Of a stretch of 64,000 bases of DNA, positions 1 through 14,441 are shown piece after piece (within the stretch, counting starts at the first letter, position 1; each line of letters starts with the position of its first letter). The notes under the pieces were generated by a model that was given only the letters and a program-made list of their open reading frames with translations, made no database searches and had not been told where the DNA came from. Position numbers and translations under genes: made by a program. Source of the stretch: Micropterus salmoides (lineage: Eukaryota > Chordata > Actinopteri > Centrarchiformes > Centrarchidae); assembly GCF_014851395.1 (NCBI RefSeq), contig NW_024040152.1, positions 19,706,308 to 19,770,307 on the forward strand, given 5' to 3'.

Positions 1-3000
1 CACAAACACAGAGAGCTGATATTTAGCTGAGGGAGTGATAAGCTCTGACCAAGCCTCTCCCCATCCCATCTTCCTTCCCTTTCCCATTACCAGAGATTTG
101 TCTTTTCCTCATGCAGTGCAGATATGTTTGTGGACGCAGTGGCAGTATGGCCCAAGAGGTTTGCTTTAGGGAACTGTGCATATTTCATGAACTGCTGTTC
201 TGCTGCTCTTTGAATTCTTGTTGAGGGAGTCAGGATGGGCAGAGGGGATGGAGGACGGAGGAGGGAGGGGACTCTTGTTGCAGGGATATGACTCGGATGT
301 GTCACCAGTATCTTAATGATTAAGCTGACAAGCAGCAGGAAACACTGAGGAAGACCGCTGAGCATCGTTAACCTTTTCTCCGTCTTGTTACTCTGTCTCT
401 CTCTCTGTTACACAAATACACAAACACAAACACACACGAACTCACACAAACATACTCATGCTCTCGAATCGTGTCCTTTGAGTTTTCCATTTCTCTCCCT
501 CTATCAATTCCAGTCCTTGTGTGTCTCTGTGATACAAAGAGATTGAGGATAAAGTAGGTAAGTGGGAGAAAGTTTGGTGGCAAGAACCCCAGCCAACCGA
601 TGAGGAGTGTTAGATACGAGGTGCACAATAGTGCAGACACAGCAGAATCTCAGCACAGCCGGGACTTGAACAGAAGTGTCTTGCATTATTTAGGAGACAT
701 AGTCATGGCAAAGATATAGATGAATTTTGGCCTACTTTGATTTCCTGTCTAAGTGAACTCTGGGTAATGGGTTTGCTGCTGGGGTGTTTTATTGATATTG
801 AACATTATATCTGAAGTTACAACGTTCAGTTGTGGCCACAATTCAAATATAAAGATCTACACATGTGTTGTAGCTATAGTTTATATCTTAATCTAAATCC
901 AAGTTATGTATTCATTTTAGTAGTCCTAAGCATTTTAACAAAACTCTGTTTTTCACTCTCACGATCATTTGGTCATGCAGACACACAAACAGACGGTAAT
1001 GAATGATCAAGATCTGATACAATGGCGTGCTGTTTTTTCTCATTCTGAAGACGTGTCATGCACACATTGTCTTTCTGCCCTTCTTCATAAACAGAAATTC
1101 TCCCCTTCCCTCACACGCACTTGCTACGTGTAAGGAAGGAGAAACTGGAAGGAGAAAGGAAACAATGGGGCTTCATAATGTTGCCGGTCTCTAATCAGCT
1201 TTGCCATGCGGGTAAACACAGATAAAGAACTTGGCAGTGTGTCCTGAGGCTTTGTTATCAGCTGTTAAGAACTTAACTGGATGTGTATGCTGGTATGGCT
1301 CAACACAGGAAGCCAAAGTGGCCAGGTAGCAAACTACGGATGGCACTTGGCCTCTTCCACTATTATTTTTACCTCTGCACACCCATCCTCTTTTTGTCTT
1401 TGCTTTCTCCTTGTGTCTGTCTTTGCACATCCTCACCTTGTCTTCCTCTGGGGCAATCGGGGGATCTGGGGAGGAAATGACAAGGAATAGGACAATGGAG
1501 GGGTCGAGCTTCCTGCCACTGTCTGGAGTCTTCTTCCACAGTTACAGCTCTTCAGGCAGTATCATCAGTATACAGACTGGTGGGGACAGCAGCACAAACT
1601 TGTTTACTCTTTTACTCTTCATTACAAACACAGTTATGAAAAGAATAGAGAAAACCAAAACATTAACACCCCCTCGCGTCCCCCCTCCCCCCCTGCGTCC
1701 CCATCGGAAACAGTCACGTTTATACAGTAGCAGCTATTTTAGGAAATACTTGGATTGCATTTATCTCTCCCCCCTAAACTGCAAGTGTCACTTCCTTCTA
1801 GAGAGATGTATCACCATTTCAAAAGACCCTAAGCCCAGAAACCAACATACAACAGAAGAATCGCAGACATACTAGACCACACATTCATTTTTATTTTCCA
1901 ATCAATTCCTGCCCTGCAAGACAAGAATTTCATATCTCCTGCCCGAGACACAGAAACCAACAGCAAATTGAAATTTATCTTTTGCATTGCAGCAATATCT
2001 GTTCCTGTGTTATCTTCCTCAGCCGTGTTCCTTAACCTTGTATTAAAGATAGCTCAGTTGGAGAAGGATTCTGGCGACTGAGAAGGGGCTCTGGAAAAAG
2101 AAAAGTTCAGTTAGTACTACAGACAGCATTTATTTAACACTAGATGATGATTTATTTAACTTCTCTTTTTGATTGTCATTGACACTTACTAAATAAAATA
2201 TATGAAATATTTAGCTGTGTGTACCAGGGCTTATAATGGCATGTTGTGCACATCATCAACACACACACACAAACAGAGGTCAAGGGCACACAAAGGATGA
2301 TAACCTGAGATGAGTGTATGGTATCTTCAGGGCTGTGTGCTCTTTCTGGAGCGATTAGTCAAAGTCCAACTGTCTAATTAATGATGCTCCATCTCTCAGG
2401 ATATGTCATCTCCTTAACCAACTAGGGGTAAAAACACATTCAAGAAAACAAGAGACTGCCTGCCTGCTGCTCACTTTATTAGTGGTGGAAACAGTTCATA
2501 CCCTTGTGGGACTAAATACTCCAACTACTCGTTTCTTGAAGTCCAGTCCTCCCCTTCTTATTATTCTTCCTTTCATCTCTCCTTCCTGTCAGTTCAAACT
2601 GCCTGGAACACCAGGGCTAATATTGTGTTAGTGACTCAACCATTAACCAAAATAGTAGGTTGGCTGTGGCTCAGTCTCTTCTTCCTCGGCACAATGAAAG
2701 ACTGCTCTGTGTTGTTGTAGGAGGCTGCGTGAAGGGTTGGAGAAAGGGTAGCACTGTCTTTAATTTCCATTTTTCCATTTTGTACAGGGCTGAGAAACCT
2801 CACCCTGGGAGGTCTGCGAGAGAAGACAGCCAATTTGCTATCAACTGAGGGGTGTCAGTCAAAGCTTATCGATTGGGCTTTTAACTACAGCTCTCTCAAT
2901 GCCAAAACATGTTAATGTTATTGAGCTGTGTGAGACGTGAGGAACAGTGAAGTGTGTGAGTTGTAGGAGGTGGGTGGCGGTTGAACCAGTGGGAGGGTAA

Positions 3001-6000
3001 GGTGTGTCTCTCCCTTGCTGTCTGTTTGGCCAAAGAAAGCCGATGCAGAAACGGCAATGGGCTCAGCATGAGAATAAGGGGGAGGGAGAGAGGGTGAAAG
3101 AAAGAAAGAAAAGGAAGGCAGAGGGGTCAAAGGGATTTACTGCCAGAAGCCTAGCATTTCAGGTAATGGATATGCTTGTATTAGTGTAAACCAAACCTGC
3201 TGTTTTTCTTCCATCATGGCAGAGGTGAAAAACAACAAAGGTGTAACTGACTGCAAGTCTGAGGGGGATTAATAGAAAGTTGATGTTTCAATACCTCAGG
3301 CTAAACATTAGATCTCAGGTGTATATTTGGACAGGCAGAAAGTGGTTGTGTGCGTGCATGCATGTATGTGTCAGTGTGTGAGTGTGAAGTTGTGGATAGG
3401 GGGTGTATGAGGGTGAGGTAAGGAAGGTGTATAGTGGGAGGCTTTTCTGCTTCTGCCACATTCCTGTAAAGCTGTAGCAAGGAGGGCAAGAACACATGGC
3501 TAAGTGCTTCCCAAGCTGGCTGAGGTGAACCTAATACCCCTCCTGGAAGAAGCAGCCCAACCATTGTTCCAGCACATTGCACCCGTCTGACTGAGACATC
3601 CTAGTGCTGTGCAGATCCCAGGGGGCTGGAAAGAGAACGAGGCAGAGGAGGAGAGGGACTGATTGTTCCCTACTCAGACTATCCACAGATGGGGCTACGG
3701 CACAGGATGCTGGCTGTTTGCTTTAGAAAGTCCCAGGCGTTTACTTTGCAGTCGGGGTGTATAGAATGCTCTGGGGGATGGAGGAGAAGAGAGTGCCAGT
3801 GGGGACAACAGCAGGAGAAGGGAAAGAGAGAGTAAAGCAGAGTGAGAGAAAGAGAAAGAAAGGGATAGAAAAAGGACCTTGCCTAATATGATGTCACTGT
3901 GAATATAGTGTCAGTGCCAAGAAGGGAAGACAGATGATACAGCCATACAATGATAGGGTAGTTGGGCAAGAGAGTGCTCAAGTCTTCCCCTGTTTCCAAA
4001 CAGAGACATATAGAGCTGGAGATAATGGAGAAGGGAGGGAGCCTAAAGAGAGAAAGTGAGGAAGGGGAAAAGGAAGGGATGAGATGCAGGGAACCCAGGC
4101 TGCATCCATCATGTGGTTTGGTGCAGAAGCCATTTGTACCTATTGTTCTCCATAATTTGTTTTCTCAGAGCCTGCAACGGGAGGGGTGAAGGGGAGAGAC
4201 AAAGCTACGGCAGCCATTTATTTTTTGCGCTAATTACATAAGTGAGACAGCATAATTAGATGTATAGCTAAACAGACAATAGGCTGAGAGAGAGATGCAC
4301 AGAGGGAGATAGACAGAGAGGTGTAGATGAATTTAAATAGATAAGAGTCAAAGCCCTCTCCATTTCACATTCAAGAGTGCGAGGGAACATGTTAAAAGAA
4401 GTAAAGGGGATGGAGAGGGATAAAGGGAAAGGAAAACGGAGAGTAGAGGAGATGGGGTGATGGAGGGGATAAAAGATAAGAGGGAAAGAGAGAAAAGCCC
4501 TCTTCAGAGACTGCACTTTGAGGTGCAGCCTGATGCTGTTGGACTAGCCACCTCATTTAATACACCTGCTCAGCGGGAGGGGAAAGAGAGATAGAAGAAG
4601 GTGTCGTAAAGAAAAAGAGAGAAGGGCAAAAGAGAAGAGAGGAAAGAGGAGACTGATCTCATCTCTGCTTCTTCAGATCAAAGACAGAGTGGCTACAGAA
4701 AGCTGTTTGTTGTGGCTTGTTTGGGAGGGTCTCTGTGTGAGGTCATGATTTGATCTGGCCTGCTATTTTGTTCAGGCGGAATTCAATTTCAACACAGCCG
4801 CATGCCAGACCCTCGAAGGCATCCCAGGCTACAGGGCTTGGGACAGTCTTCTTGAGAGGACTGGTGACTTTCGGAAGCGGTGAAGCTGCAGTAAAGCTGC
4901 AGTAAAGCTGACAAAGTAATGTAGGTTGTCTGGTAAAAGAGAAAGAGAATTTGAACGTTTGGCACAGTTTAAAAAAATAATATTTTACATGTTTTCATCT
5001 AAATGAAAAGGACCATGTTCTTAGCTAGTAGATGTTGCTGAATGTTCTGTGCGTGCTAATGCAGTTGTGTTTTTGCTGAGATTCACATGTAGGTGGTGCG
5101 TGGGTGTGTTGAGCTTGTCACCAGTCTTTCAGGACTGTGATACAGGAAAAGATAAATAGCCCTTTAATGAAGCCACTCAATCAAAGACCAGTTAAAACAG
5201 CTGACCAAAGATTGAGGGGTAGTTAAGGTATTGAAGCCGGTTGAGGGAAGCTCTTGAGCCATCACACTGTAGATTAGCCATTCACTGCACTACAGACCTT
5301 GACCTAACTACCCTTCTTTCTCTTAACAGTCTTCTGACACACTATAGTAGCTCAAGTCAACTCCCTGATTGTGCTGGGGAGTTTTTTAAAAGCCAATTTA
5401 AACTTGGTCCTTTGTTTAACTCCCCAGGAACTCAAGCTGGGACATATTGTATTGGTTGTATGTGTGAGAGGGTTCTTTTATTGGGTTTAAGTTTTGTGTG
5501 AGCTGTCTCTAAGCATGTGATGTTTTGTTAAAAGAGAACTGGGTGTATCTCAGAACTGGCACAGACTAGTTTTTTGGGTGAAAGAGAGGGTGCATGAGAG
5601 AAATCAATGGCCCGATTCAACCTATTACAGCCATGACTGTTGCTGTAATGGTGTGGAAATGGACAGTAGTCATGTGGATCCCTTTTATACCTCCAGGCTT
5701 GGATCACAACTGAAGCTCCGATTCATTTCCTCCCAGCTTTGATTTTTTTTTAAAAAGTACTCTGAGGATTTCAAAGACTTTCATATGATGGTAACGAGGG
5801 AAGAGATCGTTCCGTTTTGTGAAACGGATGAGACCTCCATTCTGCCAGCTTTGCCAAAGGACAAACATAACGCAGGGCTGCAATTTTCCTCAACAAATAA
5901 TGACTCCTCTAGTCCTCTCTCCTTCCAGCATTTGCCTCTTTGATCCCAGGTAATGTGTTAACAAGCAACGGGGTTCATGGAATACCCATAGCATTAGTAT

Positions 6001-7320
6001 GTGTATTGGCATACAGGTGTGAGAGTGTGTGTGTGTGTTTGTGTGGCTGTTATCACACCAATTAATGAATTGCTTTAAATGCCTGCTGAGGTGACGATGG
6101 CCTGTCTCTAGCAGGGCATTTATCTACCCCCTCCTTCTGTGTCAGCTTAAACCCATGATGGCCAGGGCCCTCACTCACACAAACACATTAATGAGACCAG
6201 TCTAATTATCTTGTGGATCCTTACAGGGGACCCCAGAAACAGCACACAGCACCATTGTGAGTGGGCATAATCAGGTGATCGCTCAAAGACAGAGGACCCA
6301 CTGCACCAGTGAGAAAGTTCACACTTATAGGGAGACCTGCTTGGGCTCACACTCAAATTAGTGCTTCGGTTAATTGGGATAGGAATACAAAAAAAAAGAA
6401 TTGGCCGTATTTTCACATATGTCATCACTGAGGTTCAGCTCTTCGCTCCTTCCCGTTTAGCTTCCTCACACCCTCCGGGAGTGTCCCCCCCGAGGGTGAT
6501 GCAGAAAAATGATTTTGCTCTCCTTCATCCATTGCCCTCACTCCAGATAATTCAATCTGTTCAATATCAAATAATCTCTCCCAATTTTTCAGCCCATTTT
6601 AACCGTATCGCTCAAACAGCTACCTCTGGGGGATGAGTCTCGTTCTACCCTGTTAAAAAAAGAGGGTGAGAAAGAAAAGGAGAGGTAGCCCAGGAAAGAG
6701 TGATGGCAAATAGCTCTCGGAGGAGTGCTTTAAAAGCCTCTGCTTGCCATTCTCATGGGCCATATGTGAAACAGCGGGCAAATAGATTGAAAGAGAGAAG
6801 AATAGTGAGGATAGAGAGATACAGAGGAAGATAAAGGAAGACAGAGACAATCTACAAGAAAGGAGGAGAAAGTAGGTGATGTGAGTTGTTGTACTTAAGG
6901 TCCGGGGCTCTAACTTGTGTCCCACAGCACTTAACATGCCCCTAGCCATCTCTCCTGGCAGTTAATTAGAATCCAATAAGGTTGCCGCCTGTTGGTCATT
7001 GTTCCTCCAGTGTGTTTACCCTTTCCAGAGGCTCCATTCGCTGCTTAATCTGCCAAGAAGCTGAATGTCAATAGGTCAGGGCAAGACTCCAGAGCCCCGA
7101 GAGAGAGAGAGAGGCAGAGCAAAGGGGGAAGGAGAGAGGATCGGAGGGATGAAGGAAAGGGGTCATTTCTCTCTCTCTCCTCTCAAAATTTTTCTCTGCT
7201 GTTCTATTCTCGTTGTTGTTTTTACCCCCCCTCCCTCCCTCTTGCGTCTCCTCTTCTCTTCTTTTCTTCTCACTTCTAATCCGTCCTCTTGATTGTTCTA
7301 AGCTGCTTTCAGCCAGCCCC
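1..7320. other. Non-coding DNA with purine-rich tracts
   Basis: No coding exon can be supported here. The stretch has long G/A-rich runs on the + strand (about 3060-3120, 3620-3660, 3780-3870, 4020-4080, 4280-4640, 6655-6870 and 7095-7160) and short CA/TG repeats. Open frames in it are low-complexity translations of these tracts, with no recognisable domain and no credible splice context. It is most likely the far 5' intron of the kirrel-like gene or DNA upstream of it; the window does not show which. Confidence 0.6.
4881..4911 (+). repeat. Short tandem repeat, about 12-bp unit
   Basis: Three near-identical copies of a unit containing AAGCTGCAGT follow one another, the last one incomplete. 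This is a small local duplication with no associated gene. Confidence 0.6.
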
Positions 7321-10300
7321 TGGGAGGGTGGGGGGTTTTGGAGTCTGTTTTAATTAAGATTTAAAAGACGACTCCCTCAAGAAGGGAGATTTAAGAGCAG
7401 GATGGACTGAGCAAAGTAAATGAATGAAGGTAGGACAGATTGTAGAGAGGGCTCAAAAAATATCACAAATCAGTAAAAGGAGAAACTTAAAAAGCTATTA
7501 TTTTTACACACGCAGATGCACATGTCACACACACCCACACATTGACACAAGCACAGCCAGACTGAGGCATTCGAGTAGCTAAGCCAAATGGGATTTTTTT
7601 TCCATTTGTAATCAAGCAGCACAATCTATATAGATTGATCTCAACTTCCTGTGATTCATACCATATCCTGCGAGGGTGATATGGGATCAGTGGTAGCCAG
7701 CAGGCAAGCTAAGGGAGTTATCTCCACACGCTGTCTAATGATCGATCATCTCACCAGATGGACGTAAGAGCGTGTAATGCTCCACTTGTTTATCAGAGCC
7801 CAAAACCTGAGGCATCTCAGTAGATGTGACCTGCAAAGAAAGTCTTGTTTTGCAGATAGAGATAGACAGATAGAATGTATGAGAGAGAAAAGGGCTCAAG
7901 AGATGTCTTTCAACATTTTAAGGTTTCCTTTTGTTGTCTTTGTAGTATGAGTAGACATGTGGATGGTAGCTGAACTCATTTCCCTATGTAATGTGGTCCT
8001 ATTTGGGTGGCAATATCACCACAGTGGAAGCTCTAGACATTCCTGTTAGACACTTAATTAACAGTCTTATCGTACCAGGACAAAAGGAGATTTCTCTGTA
8101 GAAGTCTGGCCATCAAGGGTACAGGCACTGTTACCGCCCAGCATAGATTTACTTCTACTGTGTAAACAATGTGTTGCAGACAAAGTATGTGTCCATTTGT
8201 GTGTGTCACTGCAGCCCAAGAAAAGGCGCGTGCTAAGTGTTTGGTAAAACAGTCACATAGCACACATCTGCCCCTACTGCAACCCGTGCATTCGTCATCC
8301 AGAGTAAAACCCCAAAGAAAAAACACCCCAAAACAGACTGCACAATGAAGTGTTTAAGTTCATCAAGCCTCAGACTTTGCTGCAGCCGGTAAGGTGTTAT
8401 AGGCCAGGCAAGGGTCAAGAGCCCAACCCACAGCGTTCTTTGCCATGATACATCCCAACACACAGCCACCATATGCCCAGGGTTTCTCAGTCAAAGAGCC
8501 AACCCACCCAGCATGACAAAGACCTATTCACACCCAGTTGACTCTGAGGAAATCTACAATGCCATGGTATGATTAGGACAGAATACAGCACTAGTCCAGC
8601 CAGTGGCTGTCAGAGAAAAACAACAGACTAGAAAATACGGTGAAGTAAAAGGAGTGTTAGGGAAAAGGTAAAGTATACAAGAACTTCACAAAGCACTTTG
8701 AGCGGATAAACGTAAGCATGATCTTGCCCTCAGCTTGCTGCAGCTCCATCGCTTGCCTCCATCAAAGCCCCTTGAGATTCTCCAAGCACACTCTGCCTCC
8801 GTCACTCACAGCTCTGTTATTAAGGCCAGCAGTAAACGCCAGGAAAGATATGCAGGGATGAAAGATCCTTCTCTCATGTTCTTGCTTTGAGGATGTGTTT
8901 CCGGGTGTCGAGGGGAGGCGGGGAAAATGCAGCTTTATAGAGTAATGCTGCATTTTAATAGAAACAATAAACCCATCCGCTTATAAAATAACATTTTGTG
9001 CCCCATATCCTGTTGTGTAGCAGCTCTGGGGACTTTTGGCAGACTTGAAAAAGCCCCCACCTTCACTAAGATAAAGGTATAGAAGAAGCCCATGCCAAAG
9101 AATAAAGTGTACGGCGCTCCTGGGGGAGGGATATATCACACATATATTCTTTCACTGTAGCGATTAATATCCGGGAAAAAAAGGTCAAACTTGACTTGAA
9201 ACGGTCAGTATATCACAGTTACATTCAGAGCCTGCATTTCATACATCAATCCCTGCTGTGATGTCTCATCAGCCTGGTCACACAGGAGAGACCCACACTG
9301 CACATTATCAAAGATTGATGGGGTGTCCTAGTTAAAGACAGGGGGGAGGAGAGACGACTGGTTAGAGAAGGGAACTTTGGGTTACTCCGCCATTTCAGAG
9401 GTGCTGACCGTGGCTCTTTTTGCCTTTTGCAGCTCAATGCAAACTTCATCACTGTAGTTGGCAAGTGTTATGCCAGGCTTCACTAGTGCGTAACCTATAG
9501 ACCTGACCCCAAGACATATGGGGGAACTAGCAAATGTAGTATTTTGAGGTCAGGGCTCTCACACAAGACTCAGGAAGCTGAAGATAAAGCTGAGCCTTCC
9601 ATCTCCTCCCATCCACTCTCTTCCTCATCCTCCCCTGTAACGGTAGACAAAACAAACTGACAGAACAAACAGGCAGATTATCCTAAATCCTTTTTTCTCT
9701 AACACACAACCTAACCATCTCTTATATCCACTGTTCACCATCATCCTACCCGTTTCTTGTTCAGAATGCTTGCTTAATAATTAATTGATTAATTAGTTCG
9801 CTCATTAATCATTTATTCATTAATCATGGCCTGATTTTTCTAGAGGAAGCGGTGCAATCTGAAAAAACCTGACTTCACATTTCACTCTAATTATGCTCCT
9901 TTACTAATCAACGCTTAAGAAATGGAGTTTCAGGAAATTAGTTTTCCCCTTCCCTTCTTTTTCTCAACACAAAGCAGGATGTATTGAGGTCGGCAGGTAA
10001 CATTTTTTCCCTCCCTTTCTTGTGTTCTGGAAGCTCTTAGTCATCAGTAATTGTAAAGGAATAATTCAAGTTACAGGCAATCTGATGAACAGAATAAAAA
10101 TTTGATGTTAAATTAAAACTTTCCTCCACCTCTAGATGAAAAGGGAACAGAATGTCTGGTCACAGACTAACCACAGACATTGATTAATAAATGGCAATTC
10201 TAAGGCAGTTTGTAAGAACAGAGAGGCGGCAGCATTGTGAAGCACACTCATTGTTTTCACTGGATCCATGGCTCTCCTGGGAGAGGAGGTAATTTGTTTA

Positions 10301-13165
10301 ATCGCCAGGAGTTATGTTCTCTGGACAGAGAGATAGGAAGATAGGATAGTTCAGAAATAACTTCTGTAATGTGAAGTGAGCATGAGAAGGAGAGTGAAGA
10401 GAAACATTTTAAACAGGTTTAATTAGAAGTGTTTTTGTGCCTTTGTGTTCCTGTTGGACGCAGAGTTCACAACACAGCTCAGCTGCTTACTCTGAAGGGG
10501 CTCTTGTCAGCTGCTGACAAAAAAGAATTATGCATCAAATTAAAGAGAGCTCCAGTGAAATGGAGGCTTGCCGGGCATTAACCTCTAAGCTTTAAAAAGC
10601 ACACATATTAAGCAACACTAATGAGACTCTCATTGAGCTAGCTCTGTTTTATATTCAAACACACACAAAAGCACAGCTTTGACTTCAATGTGCAGTTTCT
10701 GCTTCTGAATCATCATCTCACCAGCAGCAAACACTGCAGAAGTGAACAATAGTGTAGATGGCCCTTTTACTCTAATGAGATGCATACATTTACAACATTA
10801 CCACCCTCATTAAAAAATAATAATAATAAAGGGGGGGGGGAGTATTAATTATGAAACGCACTACTTCCTATCGTGAAGAGCCAAGGGGGTCTCCACTGGG
10901 CTCAATTAGGAAGAGTAGGCCGCAAATCCCTAGACGAAATTAATTGACACCCCAGGGCATTAGGCCCAGAGTCCCAGTACAGAATCTATGTAGAGAATTC
11001 TTTTGTTTTCATTTCCAGTGCCTTTTAGAAAAAGCAAGAGATGGAGGCAATTTTAACATGATCCCTTCATTGTTTTATGGATTTTTAATCTATTATTTAT
11101 ACATATTTGTTATGTGTACTTGTCATGTCTGTGGCAGGGAATGAAAATATTTACTTTTTTTTTTAAAGTCCTGCCCCATCTTTGAGAAGGCTTTCTTTCA
11201 CATGTTGCGTACCATAGCTGTTTTATCCACCATGTCAGCTGTTATGCACACACTAAACCAGGGCAAGAAGTTAATGATTTAAAAGCACAGTAAATTATAC
11301 TGAAAGCCCTTCCGTCCAAACACTGGTGAAAGAGGGGGAGGTAGGGGAGCCCAGTGAGGGAAATTGGGATACGGAGACAGAAAGAAAAAGCGAGAGAGAA
11401 AAGCAGGGGGGACAGAAAAGGGCTGGAACAGTGACATAGATCCAGCCAGCAGCTGTCTTGTAGTGAAAACACCAGGGGGTAAGCAGGAATGACACGAAAT
11501 GACAAGACTAGCTCAATCAACATGTTGTCAACATTGCTGGCTGATGTGTGCAGACAATTTCATACCGCCACCACTGACACTGACTCCCTCCCCTTTTCTC
11601 TCTTTTTTTTATATGGCTTTTTATTTCCTGTCCTCCTGACAGCCAGCCAGTCACTTGCTATCTGTCTACATGGAGTCGGCTCCCAGCTCTTTGGCTCTTG
11701 GCTTCAGAGTGGTGGAGCTGTTTAAAAGCTGTGCTAGAATTATACTCAGAGAGATGCTTCTGCCCACTACAAACCCTAAAGATATGGGACCGTGACAGTG
11801 ACTGTACATTTATGTGTGTGTGTGTGTGTGCAGTAAGTGTGAGATGACAGTATAAGAATTAGTGTATTTATGGCACATTGCATGGGCACTGCAGCACAGT
11901 GACTACACTCAAACACTGACTATGTCACATCAGCACTCTTGGTCCCCCCCCCGGCCTCCTCCTCCTTCCCCTCCTTGTATGCATGCCACTCGATTACTCT
12001 CTCCACTGTATCTGCTGTTGCGGGTTCCCAGGGAGAAACTCTGGCACTGCTCGCCCATGCGATCAGCTTCACTACTGTCCTGATGTGTACAGTGCCCTAT
12101 TCCAGCAGAGAAAAACCTCGTGGTGACAGCCTTGGAGACAGACTGATTACAGCGTTCCATCAATCCTCTCTCAGACCCGCTCCTTTGCAATTGGAAGCTG
12201 ACGGGAGACCATTTTTTCCATTTTTACCTTTCCACAGTTTTTACGTTTTTTCTAACATGTAGTGCCTGCTCTTTTTTTTTTATATTGTTCCCTTTACCCT
12301 GCTTTCTTGAGTGTTGTGTTGACAAGCTGACACAAGCCCCTGTGATTTTCGCACCAGGGCTGCAGAGAGCGAGAGAAAAGGACAGGGGATATAGGATAGA
12401 GGAGAGGAAGAAATGGGGAGAGAAAGTGAAAGGGAGAGGCTGGCAAGAGATGACAGCTGAAACGGAGTCAAATCAAACAATTAGTAACACCTTATATAAC
12501 TCTCAAAGGGGGCCTGCTAGACATTGATTTCAGGGATCATGGCCCACTGACTGTAGACGTATGAGTGATAAACAGAGGAATGGGGATGGGGCTGGATTGT
12601 AGAGGGAACCAGCAATGGCATCTGGGGGGGGGGCTGTGTGGATGAGCGGGTTCACTCTGTAAAAAGGGTCTAGGTCTGAGCCAAGATTTTCACAATGGAA
12701 TAAAGGCTGAAAGGGGAGGCTAGGAGGATTAAACTCCAGCAAAACAGCTCTTAAAAAGCTGTTAGACTGCAATTTGGGCACAAAAACGCAGAGTGGGAGA
12801 AAAGATAGTGAAAGTGGGTGGGTGGGAGTGCAGTTGGAATGCAACGTGGGAGAGACAGGATGGAAGAGAGGCCATGAACACATTAAGGTGTGAGAGAGGA
12901 GGCCATCTGCAGAGGCACAAGCTGAGGCTGTTTGCAACGGTCCAAGTCAAAGAAAAACATAGTGGCATACACACATGCATGTGTTGGGTGCCACGGAGCC
13001 ACAAGTTGGTGGGTGGTATATGTTATTGGCCCCCATGAAGCCCTCAGAAGTTCTGTAGGAGTCATGGTAATGAGCTTAGTGGCCAGATCAAACACGAGAT
13101 GGGTGCAGGGTCCCCTTTGGGACTTACTCTTTGGTCCAGCTTTCTCAGCACTCCTGTCTGTTTGT

Positions 13166-13200
13166 ATACACACGCACACACACACACACGCACACACACA
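13166..13200. repeat. CA microsatellite
   Basis: A run of CA dinucleotides interrupted by two CG steps. It is typical fish-genome simple sequence in non-coding DNA. Confidence 0.85.
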
Positions 13201-13990
13201 GGAAGGGAAAGACAAAAGAGCCTGACTCAAAACAAAGGGATAATAATTCCATACAGAGAGAAATGGAGCTTGCATTTTCCAGCCCGATTTAGAAGCCTTA
13301 TCTAGACAAGGCACAATGGATGGCATTTGGGGAAAGGGGCTGTTTATTCCAAGCTTGACACTTTTTTGCCAATTGCCTTCTTTTCTGCTGCGGTTTTGTC
13401 TGCTTTTCCTCCTCCTTGGCTCTTATTGTGGAAAACTCACACCAGCTGGCCGCAGGATTCTGCCACCGCCACTGGGGCAAAAAATGCAAGTAGATATCGG
13501 GTGCTATTTTTTAACGTTTTGAATTATTACTGCACAGAGCAAATTGTCCAGTCAAGTTGAGAGCACTTATATTTATAGACCCCACAGGACTGGATGTTGC
13601 ACTTTTTGCAATGGATGGGAATGAGGATATGGAATAAAATCAGGACTAAAATAGGGACTCTCTGCGAACGCAGCTTGAAGCCTCTCAGCGAATGTATGTA
13701 TGCAGTTGAGTGTCACTGTAAAAACAGGAGAAATGAACAGTGCCTGAGCTGTTCTCAAACAAGAGAGTGATGTTATTTTATCTTTTATTTGAAGGACCTG
13801 ACTTTTTTAATGCTGGGTTAAATTGATTTATGGGGGCGGGGGTCAGATTACCAAAATGGCATAGCAGATTATGACTGCAGTGACTTGGTAGTAAATGCAC
13901 TGGATTGTGTGTGTTAGATCCACATTTTATCTAAAGGTCATCTGCAGTGCTATTATCTCTCTCAGTCTTTAGCATCATGGCCAGCACTTA

Positions 13991-14007
13991 CACATACACA
14001 TTTTCAG

Positions 14008-14038
<31 letters not shown>

Positions 14039-14043
14039 ATTTT

Positions 14044-14074
<31 letters not shown>
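13991..14074. repeat. Duplicated 39-bp unit containing a CA microsatellite
   Basis: The motif ACATACACATTTTCAGCAC followed by a CA run occurs twice in direct succession with a period of 39 bases: TTTTCAG begins at 14001 and again at 14040. The microsatellite and its unique flank were copied together, so this is a minisatellite of two units. Confidence 0.85.
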
Positions 14075-14401
14075 GTGACTGGTTCAATCTAATTCTAGAC
14101 AAGGCAGATGTCCAGTGGTGGACAGATCATTGCTGACATCTGTCCATCTCTTCCTGATCCTTCCTGATGTGAATGTATCCCTATCAGTTCAGATGAAGAG
14201 TGCAGGCAGGGTCGACGCAAAGCTCTTTAATAGGTTGTGTCCAAGTCGGAGAGGCTGTTTTTGCACTTAACTGAGACCATGTGACCGAAACGGCAAAGTC
14301 ACTGTGTCAAAGTAACTGCTAAATGTGCCCTCCGGTGCCTGACAAGTTGCTTTCCCTATTAACACTGCCCCACCCTCCACACTCATTCACACATTCAGAT
14401 G

Positions 14402-14438
<37 letters not shown>
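14402..14438. repeat. CA microsatellite
   Basis: A run of about eighteen uninterrupted CA dinucleotides in non-coding DNA. Confidence 0.9.

Positions 14439-14441
<3 letters not shown>

Noticed and set aside
1411..1875. 154-residue + strand frame
   Set aside because: The composition is low complexity (SSS, PPR runs) and no family is recognisable; it could not be tied to the missing kirrel signal-peptide exon.
12530..13326. Long overlapping minus-strand frames of 135 and 147 residues
   Set aside because: They are low-complexity Ser/Pro/Leu and Cys/Val-rich translations of purine tracts and a CA repeat, with no domain and no splice context.
13991..14440. Regularly spaced repeats resembling a CRISPR array
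   Set aside because: They are CA microsatellites and a two-unit tandem duplication in vertebrate DNA, with no unique spacers.
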